DNA of 26,345 nt from Hypsibius dujardini (taxonomy: Eukaryota > Tardigrada > Eutardigrada > Parachela > Hypsibiidae), in NCBI GenBank assembly GCA_001579985.1, contig LRSR01012652.1, positions 1 through 26,345 of the forward strand. The letters run 5' to 3'. Below the pieces are notes generated by a model. The model saw only the letters and a program-made list of their open reading frames with translations. It was not told where the DNA came from and made no database searches. Positions within the stretch are counted from its first letter, which is position 1, and the number at the start of each line of letters is the position of its first letter. This document shows, piece by piece, positions 9,698 to 22,000 of this stretch. The translations under genes and the position numbers were made by a program.

Positions 9698-11334
9698 CAA
9701 GTTTCAGGTTTAGCGGTACAACAGAGAAAAATCGAATGACGAAATTTCTAGCCAACACACAAGACAATTTCCAGTTCTTCGTACCTAAATGCAGTACCTG
9801 TTGCGGTCGAGATAACCTGATTGAGGAAGCTGTTGTTTTTTCTCTCACCGACACACTCTCTGTGTTTAGTGAGTCACTCTTGGTGTCGCTGAACAAAAAA
9901 AGGTAATGTCCTTCCTCTTAAATGTTCAGTGTAGTATACAGTACCTGACGGGTTTTTTAACAGTTGCAATAACTCTACAGAACACATGCTGGGCTAAGCG
10001 CGAGGGGGGGTGGTAACATTTATAACGGCTAATGACGTCAAATGACGACACGACGACTTGTTATATTTCATGCGTATAATGGTTCGAGAAATTTTTACAA
10101 CTTAAAGTGATGCAGACAGTTAAGCTGTTGTCCCAAAATCAAAAATCACGGCTACCTATTTGGTGACTGACCAATGTCTGAGCGAAATTGCCGAATTCGG
10201 TTATTTTAGTCTTTGGGTTACTGTGGTCACCGAAAGCCGTTACAGTACAAAAAATGATGACAATATAAGACTTGTCGCAATCTTTGATTGGATTAAGTCT
10301 TGAGGAATCACAAAAAGCTGGTTGAAAAGGCAGAGTGGCTAGTGGTGAAAAAAGACAAACAAACTTTGTTAAAATTCACTAAGATGACTTTCTCATGAAA
10401 GTTGTACATTGATTCGTTGATTGTATGTTTTAGAATGGTTGTGAATAGTTGACTAGCCCACTCTTCGGTCCACTGTTCTTCCACATTGTCCCATTGGACG
10501 TTGGTCACTTTGAAGGACCAAAATGTGTAAAGTCATCGTAAAAAAGCTTGAAATTATTCATTCTCCTTAAATATACAAAGTTTAAACAGCGAAAGTACTG
10601 TGGGTCCGGAAATAAAGTCCAAGCCCTGTGACAGGCGTTAACGGGTAAACGAAACCCAAGAGACCACCAAACTACGTGGAGAGAGGGAGGGCGAATGCAT
10701 ACTTTTGCGTTCCGTTATTCCGAAATTGCGTTCGAAATTGCTTGGGAAGAGCGATTTAATTTGACGTATGTCGAAACCGGTCTCTGGGAAATGGGTGATG
10801 ATCTTGTACGTTTGAAACACTGTCAGAGCTGCGCGTGAGCCTGATCAAGAAGTGGCGGATCGCCTGGGGCATGCGCTGACTAAAATAAAAAGCGCTGTCA
10901 TCCTCGACAAACTTTCTTTTCATTTATTACGAGATAATTAAAAAGACGAGTCGCTCTATCAATACGTCAAACCAGATATTATTTGAGCAAATTATTTTCT
11001 CTCTGTCGCAACTTTCGGTTCATTCATTTCAAATTTGTTAGTATATTTAAAAGTCTTTGATTTCTCATTGTTTTTCTGTCCTTTTGATTGTACACCTCAC
11101 AAGAAACTAAATTTTCCGACAAATTTCATGGTTCAAAATTCACTGCAACGTGTTGTTATAACACCCAACAGAAGCGTCAGTACTAGAAAATTAGTCGTGG
11201 CGTTCTAATTCCAGCCACGGTTTTGTAATTTTACCAACTTGCATTTTTCGATGTATGAGGGAGCGGGTGGGGAGGGAGGCCTGTGGAAAATAGTTCTGCC
11301 ACAGTTTGATTACTGCTTTGAAAGAAATTCCTGA
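9698..11334. other. Intergenic region, nothing firm
   Basis: No gene with splice support is visible. Minus-strand frames at 10308-10508 and 10638-10820 are open for 60-66 codons and the first has a protein-like composition, but neither shows a domain, a good start context or partner exons. Confidence 0.35.
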
Positions 11335-11759
11335 ACAGCTCATGGCTTTCTTTCGTCTTCAAATATTGTTTTTGAACGAAATCTTCTGTCTGATAACTGT
11401 TTTTATTACTTTATTAAGCTTTATGTGAATGGACCGTCTGCAGTTCATCTGATCGTATGTTCAGTGCTGAGCACGACTCACGTGAATGAGCATCGTCAGT
11501 TACCTTGTGAACAGAACTCACAAGGTTACGTGCCCCACGTGCCAGGTCCTTTCTACCCGCCAGTGACTGAAAGTCAGGAAGGCATCAAAAAGGTGATCCC
11601 AAATATTTGGTTTCTCATCGAATTATGTATAAGTTCGACGAGATTTTTTTGAAACGGTTTTATGAATTGACGCCCACATGTACTTATTGATTATTCTCTT
11701 AGTACGGCTCGAATTACCGTTACTTTGCGAAAACTTGCATGTTTGAGAAAAATGTCTAA
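11335..11759 (+). CDS. Possible small two-exon gene fragment, unknown
   Basis: The frame is open from 11335 without an ATG. Its distal part reads like protein (EHRQLPCEQNSQGYVPHV, then PGPFYPPVTESQEGIKK). It meets a donor AAG|GTGATC at 11592 in phase 0. The intron 11593-11702 ends ttattctcttag, and the next segment continues YGSNYRYFAKTCMFEKNV to TAA at 11757-11759. The in-phase junction is the main support. A 5' exon with the start codon would be needed; an overlapping hydrophobic frame from ATG 11342 might be a signal peptide, but no acceptable splice joins the two. There is one Cys in each part. Chance is a fair alternative. Confidence 0.3.
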
Positions 11760-13012
11760 GCTTCTGCTTGCCTTGCTTGACATACTTACCGTGGCAACTT
11801 CATTTATCTGCATTTTTTAAATTTGAATTATTTAGTTTCGATTAATCGGACGACCTAAAACATGCGGTTTCCAATTGCGGTTTCCAATAAAACGTTCCGA
11901 TTGCCGTACTTTATAAACTCGCTTGAACGATTTTGCCGATAGAAAGAGAAAGCTGCAAATTGTTTTTGGCAATTGATTCAAACTTCATTCAGAGTCGTGA
12001 CAGGATCAAAATGTCTGTTCAGCAATATTTAGAAATGTGGGTTTTTCAATGAAAATATCAAGAAATAGAACTATCACTATTTTACAACCTTTAAACTGTG
12101 CGAGACAAAAGTTATTTTTCAACGCCGCTCTGACCTACAAACCTAAAGTTATCAATAATATAACCATTCAATATATAAAATATATAAATATCAATATATA
12201 AAATTTACATTTACATTTCTTCTTTCAGAAAACGAAAATTGTCCTATGTAATTACGTAAATTTACGAATATTTTTATCTTTGCGGTTTTCATGATTTGTG
12301 CTTTTTCCCTTCTTTACCAAGATCAGGACAAGTCAGCCCATTTCATAAGAATTGATCGATGATTCTGAAATTATAATAAATTATTCATGCACCTCATTTT
12401 ATGTTAAGGAGAGGAAACGCAAAGTGATGAGCGACCTAACAAAATAAAATGCAAAACAGAGATTGGCATGAACTGAGAAAATGTTTTTTTAAGGTTTACT
12501 ATTGACGGAGGATTTATACTGCAGAACTAAGTTTACTTGAATCAAGCAAAAAAATATTAGCGTCAGAATATTTTGATGTGACGAATTTTGTCTCGCGCAC
12601 AGCTGAGGAGAATTTTTTTGAACAATCAACTAACACCGTCTTCTTCTGCATAGCTGCTGTAGCCTGCCCACAACAAGGGAAATTTCGGCGAAGATTTATT
12701 ACTCGATGCTCAACAGCTTTCGACTTTTCTGTGCTTCAGGCTTTTGACTTTACGTAAGAGAATGACGGGCCAAGCCCAGAAATTATTTCTTAATAAGACT
12801 ATTTCGTGAGACGGCGAAATAAGAGTGGGGCAAGCCCGCAACTCTTAATGAACAGACGTTACTTGCTTGCCGTAAAAAATAACCGGTCTACAAATGGTGA
12901 AAAAAAAAGACCTGCAGATACGACTTTAATGAACCGGCAGTTTGATACAAGCACTTCCCGGAGTCGCAACACATGAGTGTCGTTTAATTAGAGTGTGGCA
13001 GTTAGTGCCGCA
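11760..13012. other. AT-rich intergenic region, upstream of the PWWP gene
   Basis: This contains an AT-rich run of TATAAA-like repeats near 12170-12200 and a local duplication of the motif GGGCMAAGCCC at about 12768 and 12831. No gene is seen. The promoter of the PWWP gene should lie at its right end. Confidence 0.35.
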
Positions 13013-13060
13013 ATGTTTTGTTGTCCCGTACCCAAATTATTTGATCGACAACCGTCTGCA

Positions 13061-16000
13061 ATGTCTAACAATGGAGCTTCAAAGTTGTGGAGAGTTCCCA
13101 GTTGTAGCTCTCAACCTGTCAACGGTCCTCCTTTCCATAATAGTCTACTGTGTATGGTTGGGAAAGCGGACAATTTCCAGCCCGGCGAAGCAGTATTCGC
13201 TTATTTTGAAGGTAAAGTGCTTACTATAAATATATGATATGTGTCTTCCGTCTTACTCGAGACACATCTGAGATTTCCGCTTGCGATCGTCGTCTTCAGA
13301 CTTTTTTGCACAGGTGTTTCTTTGTGTAGCGTCTGTTCTCGTTAGTCTGGGCCTCGCGGTTGCATTGTGGCACAACAGAATGCCCAAAAGAAATCGTGCT
13401 TTTGGTTCACTGTTCATCATCTCTTGATCAATTCATTTAATAATGAAGCCACATATTCCAATACTATATTAAGTTTCATCCAGTCCAAAATATCATTTCA
13501 GGTCGACGTATATCTATCTTAAAAACTGACAACGTGCCGGGTTAAATAAAATCAGAGGACATACTGATTACACTCTTGGACGCTCGAGGCACCCTTTAAA
13601 CAATGTTAAAAGACGTGAGAAATTTGCTAATCAGCTGCTGCATATTGTCCTATGGCGTGCCTTCCAGATCCTAATCAACCAAGCTACCATAAAAGTAATC
13701 TGAACAGAGTACAGAAAATCCGCCTTAGAGTAAGCAACAAGAGATTTATATAACAATGTTCACCATTCGTGCACTAATTTCGACATGTGGTGCGTTTAAA
13801 ACATACACCTTTAACCCTCTGAGTGTCGGTCAGCTTACAGTGGCTTAATTCTTCCTTCAGACTCAATTTGCTCATCAAGCATTTGGACTTTTAGATACGG
13901 TTTTTTGCTTTCATCCTATTACAGAACCATGAAATATAAAGTAAAAACAACTTTTGAGAAAACAAATTGGAAGTAGTAGAACTGATTAAGCCAAACTTGG
14001 CTTAAACAGAGCTTCGAAATTAAAAAGAGTTATAGCTAACGACCATACCAATAAAATCCAGTTGAAAATGAAGTAAACAAGCAATCGTGAGCGGAATCAA
14101 AAAGTTGAACTCATTAAGATGTTTTGATTCGCTATCGGCAAAATGTCAGCTGTTGTCAGGTTGTTGTGTGAAGGCGCAACAGCGCCGCCTGGCGGTACGG
14201 CACTAACTGGGCAGGGAAAGTGCCAAATGAACCCTAGTCATGTCAACCATTCAAGTTAGGTACTTTGCCTATTCAAGCCAACTTTGGCTGACGCAGTATT
14301 ACCCGTATACCTAAAACACCGGGCTACCAGAGGGTTAACACTTTTACAGTGCCGGGTTGTTTTTTTCTTTACTGTACCTTATATTCATGGATGCGTGTAG
14401 ATTGCGTCAAAACGACGGTTCGCATGTTTTCTATACTTTTAAAAAAGATTACCAAACTAAAAGTTAATCGTTTTTTCTATCTACCAAAAAATTACTAGAA
14501 AAAACAATTAGATTTTGCTGCTCGTGAAAATATAACGAGAACATTTTTCAGTGTTTTCAATGGGCATTTTCAATTTTTGCGGTTATTAAAGGGAAGCCTT
14601 TTGACTGTAAACCTGTAACACAATTTTTAGCTGCGCCGCTGGCCATTTAACTCAAGCGCGGTGTCGTAGTCGTTTGATTTCAAGCCCCAATATTTACCAA
14701 GCCTCAATATTTTAAATATTTTAACACTACGAGAATCGTCTTGAAATAAAAGAATCTAGAGGGCGCAAATTTTTTTTTAATATACATCAGCGCAGAAATG
14801 TGCATCCGCCGGCGGTAAGGTTTTACCAATATGCTTAATGGTTCGATTCCACATAATATCAGTTCAGTCCAAATTGGAATTGAAATTAATTGGCGTTGAA
14901 GCATATAACTTGAGAAGTTTTACCAGCCAAAGTCGTTTTGTACAACAGAACTCATGTTTTCTCGAGAGCACTGCTTTCAGGTACCGGTACGCGCTGATTT
15001 TTACCTCGCCCAACAGGGATTAGAAAAACTACAATGCTCAGTGGCAAATAGAAATTTCCACAGCAAGTAGTTTTTAAGATACTCAAAGTGGACCTGATCT
15101 ATTTAAAAAAAATCCCATCATATAACATGCATCCGCAATTATATCCCACCCCAATCGTGCGCGGAAAGTTCTCGAATAAACGCACTCTTATTTCAATAAG
15201 AAATGAAGGTCTCCCAACAGGAACCAACAATCAGCTCCAAAAAGTAAAAGTTGGGTTTATATTTTTGAAATCCGATATCAATTGGACTAGACTACAGACG
15301 AGTAATATTTTGAAAGTCTTGAAACTGGTGAAGGTAAAAAAAATCAAGTCAATGCGGCTGAAAAATCTTGATTTCCCTAAAAAACGTCTTTGACGGTTTT
15401 CAACCGAATTCCCGACACATTCATATTTTTTTCAAACCCTTTTGACGTAAAATAATCCTATCAATTCTGATTAATAATCAGAAAAAATACATTTTCCTGC
15501 AAAAACATTAGTTTTGGCTAGCAAGTCGCAAGAGAGGAAATGTTCACTTTATGTCTATCAACAAACCTATGCAAAGTAAACCCAGTTATACTCTACTGCT
15601 AGATCCCCACGGATAGCATCTGGCGCCATCTTTTTTAGGTAGAAAATTGACCACACCAAATTGACTTCCCCCAAAAAGACTTTTCGGTTTGAAGCATGCA
15701 TTTTTAGCGAAAGCGCGCAAAACACATCTAGAAGGGTCGCGTGTTGATGTGGTTCGCAACACAGAAGGGCCCCTCGGGAAAACTCACCAGCAGATAAAAA
15801 ACCTGAGCTTTCTCGTTTTTATCCCCGTATCTGTTAGGAAAGTGTTTTTTATTCATGTGAACGCCAAAAGATCATTTTCGACTTGTCGCCCTCCCAAAGT
15901 TTCAAACATGATCTGCGCAGAATCATAACAAGTATGCTAACCTTCATTTTCTATTGTCAGTTTGTCATATGCCGCCAAATACAGGCTATAAGCTTTATAA

Positions 16001-19000
16001 GGGTGACCATACCTATATTTTTGCAGCTTGATGTTTCATAATTGATCTGTATGACAGGGCGACCCCCTTGGCCGGGATGGATTCTCAATGCAGACGATCA
16101 AGCACCTTCAGGTGATCCGAGTTGTATCAATCTAGTCCAGCTGTTCACAGCTGTAGCAGGACAATATGAAACACCGGTATGGCTGCCAGATTGCCACGTC
16201 CGTTGCTTTCCGCTCAACGTCCAACAATATCTGGTGGACACGGCACCATTCCAAGGCCAATTGTATGACACCATGCGAACAGCCGTTGCGCTTTGCTCCA
16301 GCCTGTGTGCTGAACTGCATATGCCGGAAGAAAGATTATTGCCTTCATTTGCTGGCTTACTCAGCTCGTTGCAGGTTAGAAACACCCAAGGTACCACTCC
16401 TTCTGGCAAATAAAGGATAAATTTTGCAATCGTGAAAATATAAAAAAACAATTGTGAAAGTGAGAGTGTAAGCCATATCGTGGCATTGGGTTTTATCCAA
16501 TTTGGAACTGATTAGGTCGAGGTATACAAGTACTGTGTCGCAATACGTATGGTATGTATGGTACGTATGGTATCGATTGTTATTTTGCCACTTGAACAAT
16601 GAGAATGATTTTGGATCAGGTAATTTTCAATACCCATTCGCCGAACGTCGATTATAGCTCAGGCAATTTTTCACATCACCACACATTTCTACGGTCCTCC
16701 CTATTTAGTTAACCGCAAACGAATCAGTACATACATCAGCATAGACCGTTCGCCAATCGTGGTATCAGTTTCTGCATTGCGTCACGAATAATTCAAAACT
16801 CAGGTTTTAAACTGTCCTAATTGTTTTTGTTTTGCAATCCGATTAGGACGGCTCAATGAGCTTTCTTTTCCAGTCAATCAACTTTTGCTAAAAAAGTATG
16901 TTGTGAGCTGTTTTATTTACTTTGCGAAACTGTGCACTTGCATGAATATGCAAGTTGGAGACTCACTATATGTTTAGCCTGCACACAACCGGTTGAGCAG
17001 CTTCTCAAACTGGCAGTTGAAAAATATTGCGTTCTCGTAGACAATTGGCGAATTACCCAGTTCAATGTTGAGTTGAAGAATAGGGTTGGTTTTCTTTACT
17101 GCACCACGGGTAGATTAAGAGACCAAAACAATTTGGACACACCGAATATTGAGTTGCTTGAGGGAAAAAAATAGTTCGCCCCAATTAGTTATTGTTTTCA
17201 TGTCAAGTCGCAGCATTAACTTTTGCGATACCGGGCACAAAATCTCAGCAAGACTTGAGCATGATACTGCTAGAGGAGAAAGTGTTTCTGTTGCCTCGTA
17301 TTGAACTTCAACTCTGCCGTGACAAGTGGCAGGACGACATGATCAATAGAGAGGTTTTGTTGCACTCGAAGTTTACGAAGTAAGTTTATTTTCGAATTAG
17401 CCTCAGTTTAGCCATCAATCAAGACCAGCGCCAATCAATTCAGTTATCCACATTCTTCCTTGCCGATTTTTTGCCCTGTGTTTGCCATCGTGGGCACTTT
17501 ATTCCTAAGTAAAGGGAATGACATAGTACTGCGGAGACCCTGTGAATTTGTTTGACTAGTCTATAAGTCTAGTTTTGGTTAGCAAAACGCTAAAAAATAA
17601 CGCAATAGTAATTTTTTGCCGCCGTTGATCCCGCATGCACTGGGCGAAATAGCAGAAATCAACCACCTCCACGGAAATTCAAACAGATGTGTGCAGGGTC
17701 CTTGCTTCCCACACCCCAACAGCTCATTCGATAGAGAAATGAATTTCTCATTTCCAGATTCGTTTAGGGGAATTGAAAATAAAAAGCCAAAATCTAGGAG
17801 CTATCTGGGAAATACAAACGCTACTTTTTTTAAAATAGTCTAAATACAGATCAGTTTTTACGTTTACGAGGCCACGTGACCGCAGTATCAGTCGGAAAAC
17901 TGATGTGCTGTAAACTTAAGTGCCGAACAAAACCTGTTTAGTAACGGGGATCGCTAAAATGTCTGAACTTTCAGCAAGAAGTAAAAGACAATACGGCGCG
18001 TGTGATCAATATCTGTAGCAGCTAGCGATAGTAGGGGGAATGGTGAAAAACATTGCATCCCCAGCGGCTATGAAAAAAAATGTGACTAGTACCGGATTGA
18101 TCGCTAAATTCGATGCGATCTTGCTGGTTGAAACAAAACGAAATTCTCTGAGCGTCACACAACTTGCAATGCAGACACACATGCTCCATATCTCGGCGGA
18201 CACGTCGGAGAACAGGTTTTCCTCATGGTACTGAATATGGTGTGCTTCGAAGTGTAATGAAATCACGGAAACGCGTCGGGCAAACTATTTCGGTAACGTG
18301 TCATTTGTAGCTCAATCTCAACGACCAGAAACGATAAATTATACAATCGTTGACGAAAATTTTAACATATTCTGACTGTTGTTTTTATTGATATTGTCAG
18401 GGATTTGACCTGCATTTGTTTTTCGTTGACAGCAACCGACCAATAGGCGTCTGTCTGAAGCGTCTGCTGATTCTATACATTCGCTCTACACAGGCATTGA
18501 AATTCCCAACGAGGGACGGACATTTTTCGATCCAACTAACATAAACACACTTGGACAATATTTGGTCTTTGAATCAATTCAAACCACTCCTGACTTCTCC
18601 AATAATTCTGCTTCCCGAACACTAGCCGATAATATTTCAACGTTTATTTGGAATCAGATGCCCAGTTCTTCCAACAACCGTGCTGTTTCTCACTCACCTG
18701 GACCCAATTTAGAAGCATTTCTGGGCGGCTATCAAGCAGTTGAACAGAGTGTTGAGTCTGTGCAGGAGTATCTGGCCGTGATGGACAGCGATAACTCTTC
18801 CGCACCGCCACAGCCAGTGATTAGCGAGGCTACACCTCCAGAATTTCCAGCAGGGGTCGCTCTGGGGGGTAAACGAGGCAGAGGATTGCGTGGAAATGCG
18901 AGACCACCACGTCGTACTGCGAACCCGTCCAAAAGAGGTGGCACAACCGGTACCTCACACGAAGCGGCTTCGACTTCGACAAGCCATGTCAAGCGCAAGT

Positions 19001-22000
19001 ATGTTGTACGAAATCCAAGGAAAGCAAGAAAGAGCGCCGTGTCGGTTGTTATCGTCAAAAAACCGGTAACGTCCGTGATAGTACAACATCAGGTGAGACG
19101 AGTTTTTATATCAAACACATAACCGCTTCTCGACACAGTTCATAAACCATTGTCAAAAGTTGTATTTGAACATTCCTTGCTCGACTTTCATACCGTGTGC
19201 CGCGATTACGTGAAACGCCTAATGGGCAAACTAAATCATGAATACCTGAATTCCAGGGAAACATTTATTCTCTACCACGCAGCTTTCGATAACAGTTTCA
19301 GTCCATGGAAAGACAGCTACCGATTTGTTCAACGTTAAGCTACAGTACTGTAAAGAAAAGAAACTCAGGCTCACGCAGATCTGACAAATTCTTTGCAACC
19401 CAAGACACATGTTGATAATTGTTTATGAGGTTGTTGCCCCTTCTGAAAGTTTACTGCTACGAAATATTAAAATGGTTTTGCCCGATAACGGCTAAATACC
19501 AAAAATCGTCATAAATATAGCGCTATCAGAAAAATATAATGCGAAGTCAATTTTGAGTTCGGCCTTTGAAATCAGTCAAAGTAAGACTTGTGAAAAACGT
19601 GTACCAGAATCAAGAAATAGCTTTGGATTATTATCGCAACTTGAAACTTCTAAAAATCTGAACTGAAATACTAATAAAACGTATAGATTGCAATGAGAAA
19701 TATTTATAGGTCTGGAGATTCGTCTTCGTCATTGAGATGACTTGATTTATTTGATTGCGGTAAAGACCTCGAAATCTATTCTGACCCATTCATCTCAATG
19801 ACGAAGACGGTACTGACCACCCTTAACTATATAACCATAAATATAGCACTGTCAGAAAAACATAGTACGGGGTCATTTTGAATCCGACCTCTGAAAATTA
19901 CCCCAAGTAAAAAGTTCGTGCGTAATTCGACGAGATTCTGGGCATGTATAAATGATAAATTATTTCTAATTGGATCATTAATTTATATACCATGTATCAT
20001 TAATTCGGTTTCTGTTTTTAGATCAAACGTTAATACAGTCAGAATTGTGATTATTTGTAGGAACTCCCACAAGTAACGGCTCCAATCAGCCTACCTCCAC
20101 CAGCGACCACTGTTTCAATCCCGCTATCTGACAACTCATCTTTGTCGGAAACGTCCAAGCAACCCTCCATCTCATCGACACCTGTCCTTAATCCGCCCCG
20201 GCTATCCCACCTGCTAGCCCTGATCAGCCGAAGTGGTGACTTGGTGAGTGATACCATCGCAACAAGCTATCTGCGGGAGAAGGTACTCAACGAAGAAACT
20301 CTGGCTCAGCTCTGCAATAATTCACACGAAATCATCGATGGGTGGATGAGGGAAGCCTTCAACGCTGTTAGAAAAATTGACCAGCCAAACGTAGCTATCA
20401 AAATTGCATACAAATTCATCCCTCAACATCAGCAACGGACGCCATTGGGTCAGTCTATTACCGGACAAGGGATGATCGAAACGACCGTCATCGGCTACGT
20501 TAACGAAAGGCAGCCTCGACAGATTGCACCGCCGCCGTGGTTGAAATTGAAAGCTTCTATCGATGTTGAGTGTAAGTGTTCCGATACGTCGGAGAGCGGT
20601 TATTTCTTTTCAGGCATGTCAGGTCTTTTTCGGACATAGGGAGTCTGAGTGGAGGGAGTGGCTGTCTTGTATCCAACAATAAACTAAGCATTTGAATTCG
20701 AAACGAGTAAATTTTCGGAAAAAAGGTGCTCCAATTGAATTGCTCAGGGTCTATCATTGTATGTATGCAGATTTGAGTGATCTTCATTGAAGAAATGAAA
20801 TTCATATTCGCTAATTGTCAATGGTACCTAATTTGTTTGGAAAAAGAATACTTTTCTAATTTGAAAGAAATTAGAGAGTTTCTACTGGTCGCGGCGAGCT
20901 CGGGCATGTTTTAGATGCTTATAGTACCGCGAAAAAGAACCTTTGTGTGAGGAGATTTCAGTAACACCGATCTTTCGTCCATTTCCAAATTGTATCTGAC
21001 AAAACATATACTTACCAGCCGACCAGTAAGTCTAAAATGAGTTTTTGACGCTATCGAGATCAGAACTTCTTGGCCGCAATCTATTTGAAAGCAGTAGTTT
21101 TTGAATTTTATTGCGATACAGAAGAGGATAAATTTGCTGAATAATAATAAAAAATGATGAAGATTATCCATACGAATTTTTTCGAAAAAAAAAATAAAAA
21201 ACCTTCGTTACTGCTAAATGGTTAATATCTATCCGTAGGCCGTACACGAAGGTTACTTAATGAGAAATGGAGAGAATTACTTACGACATAGGAGGTCAAT
21301 TCCGAAAGTACAAAAACTATTTGCAAACGATACGATCCTTTGGAAGAATAAGTAGCGCTGATACTGCCGTTGTATTCTGCAACACAACCACTTTGATTAA
21401 GATGATGGCTAGCGCACTTTTAGACCTTCGGGAAATGAGAGAATCCGAAGTTAGTAGCGTTCAGAACGCGCGCGCCTGTGACTCAGAGAGGAGGAATAAA
21501 CGGATAAATTTTTAAATAAATTTTTCAATGGCCTATGGTAGTTTTGAGATGTTGTGTGGCAACATTGGCTCAAAAGAGAGATAAAACTAAAACTCAAAAC
21601 TCCGGAAATTCAAGTAACTAAAAATATGTCTAGTTTTAAAGTTATTTGAGCATATATGTAGAGTTAGCATAGGTTTTATTCGGTTCTCGTTCACATATAC
21701 GTTTTTAAGAACTTTTTACTAGCTGCGGAGTTCCGGCTTGGGAGTTTTTTACAGCCGATAGGCACAACAATAACTTAAAAAATGCACATTTGCTAGTAGC
21801 CGAAATCTAGACCTTTTAGAGCCCAATCACACAGCAATTATTTTCCCTTACAGCCTAGTCAAGACTGATGAGAGAGAGGGCGAGTGTGTATGCGCGCCGG
21901 ATTACTGCTCCCCCCGGCCTCACATGAACAAGAGGCCGGAGATGACCGGTGTCCGACACACTTTCTCTCTATCGACGAGAAGAGATAAAGTTCGCCGCGA

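Noticed and set aside
14838-14848. GGTTCGATTCC, a perfect tRNA B-box match
   Set aside because: The surrounding T-arm pairs only three of five positions and no A-box, anticodon arm or acceptor stem can be built upstream.
15088-15393. 101-codon Lys/Ile-rich frame
   Set aside because: Composition of AT-rich non-coding DNA, no domain, and inside a large intron.
16098-16451. 117-codon minus-strand frame
   Set aside because: Antisense to the PWWP exon, whose plus-strand frame has domain and splice support.
21267-21515. 82-codon frame starting MERITYDIGGQFRKYK
   Set aside because: It lies in the sixth intron of the PWWP gene, with no splice sites in a usable phase and no domain.
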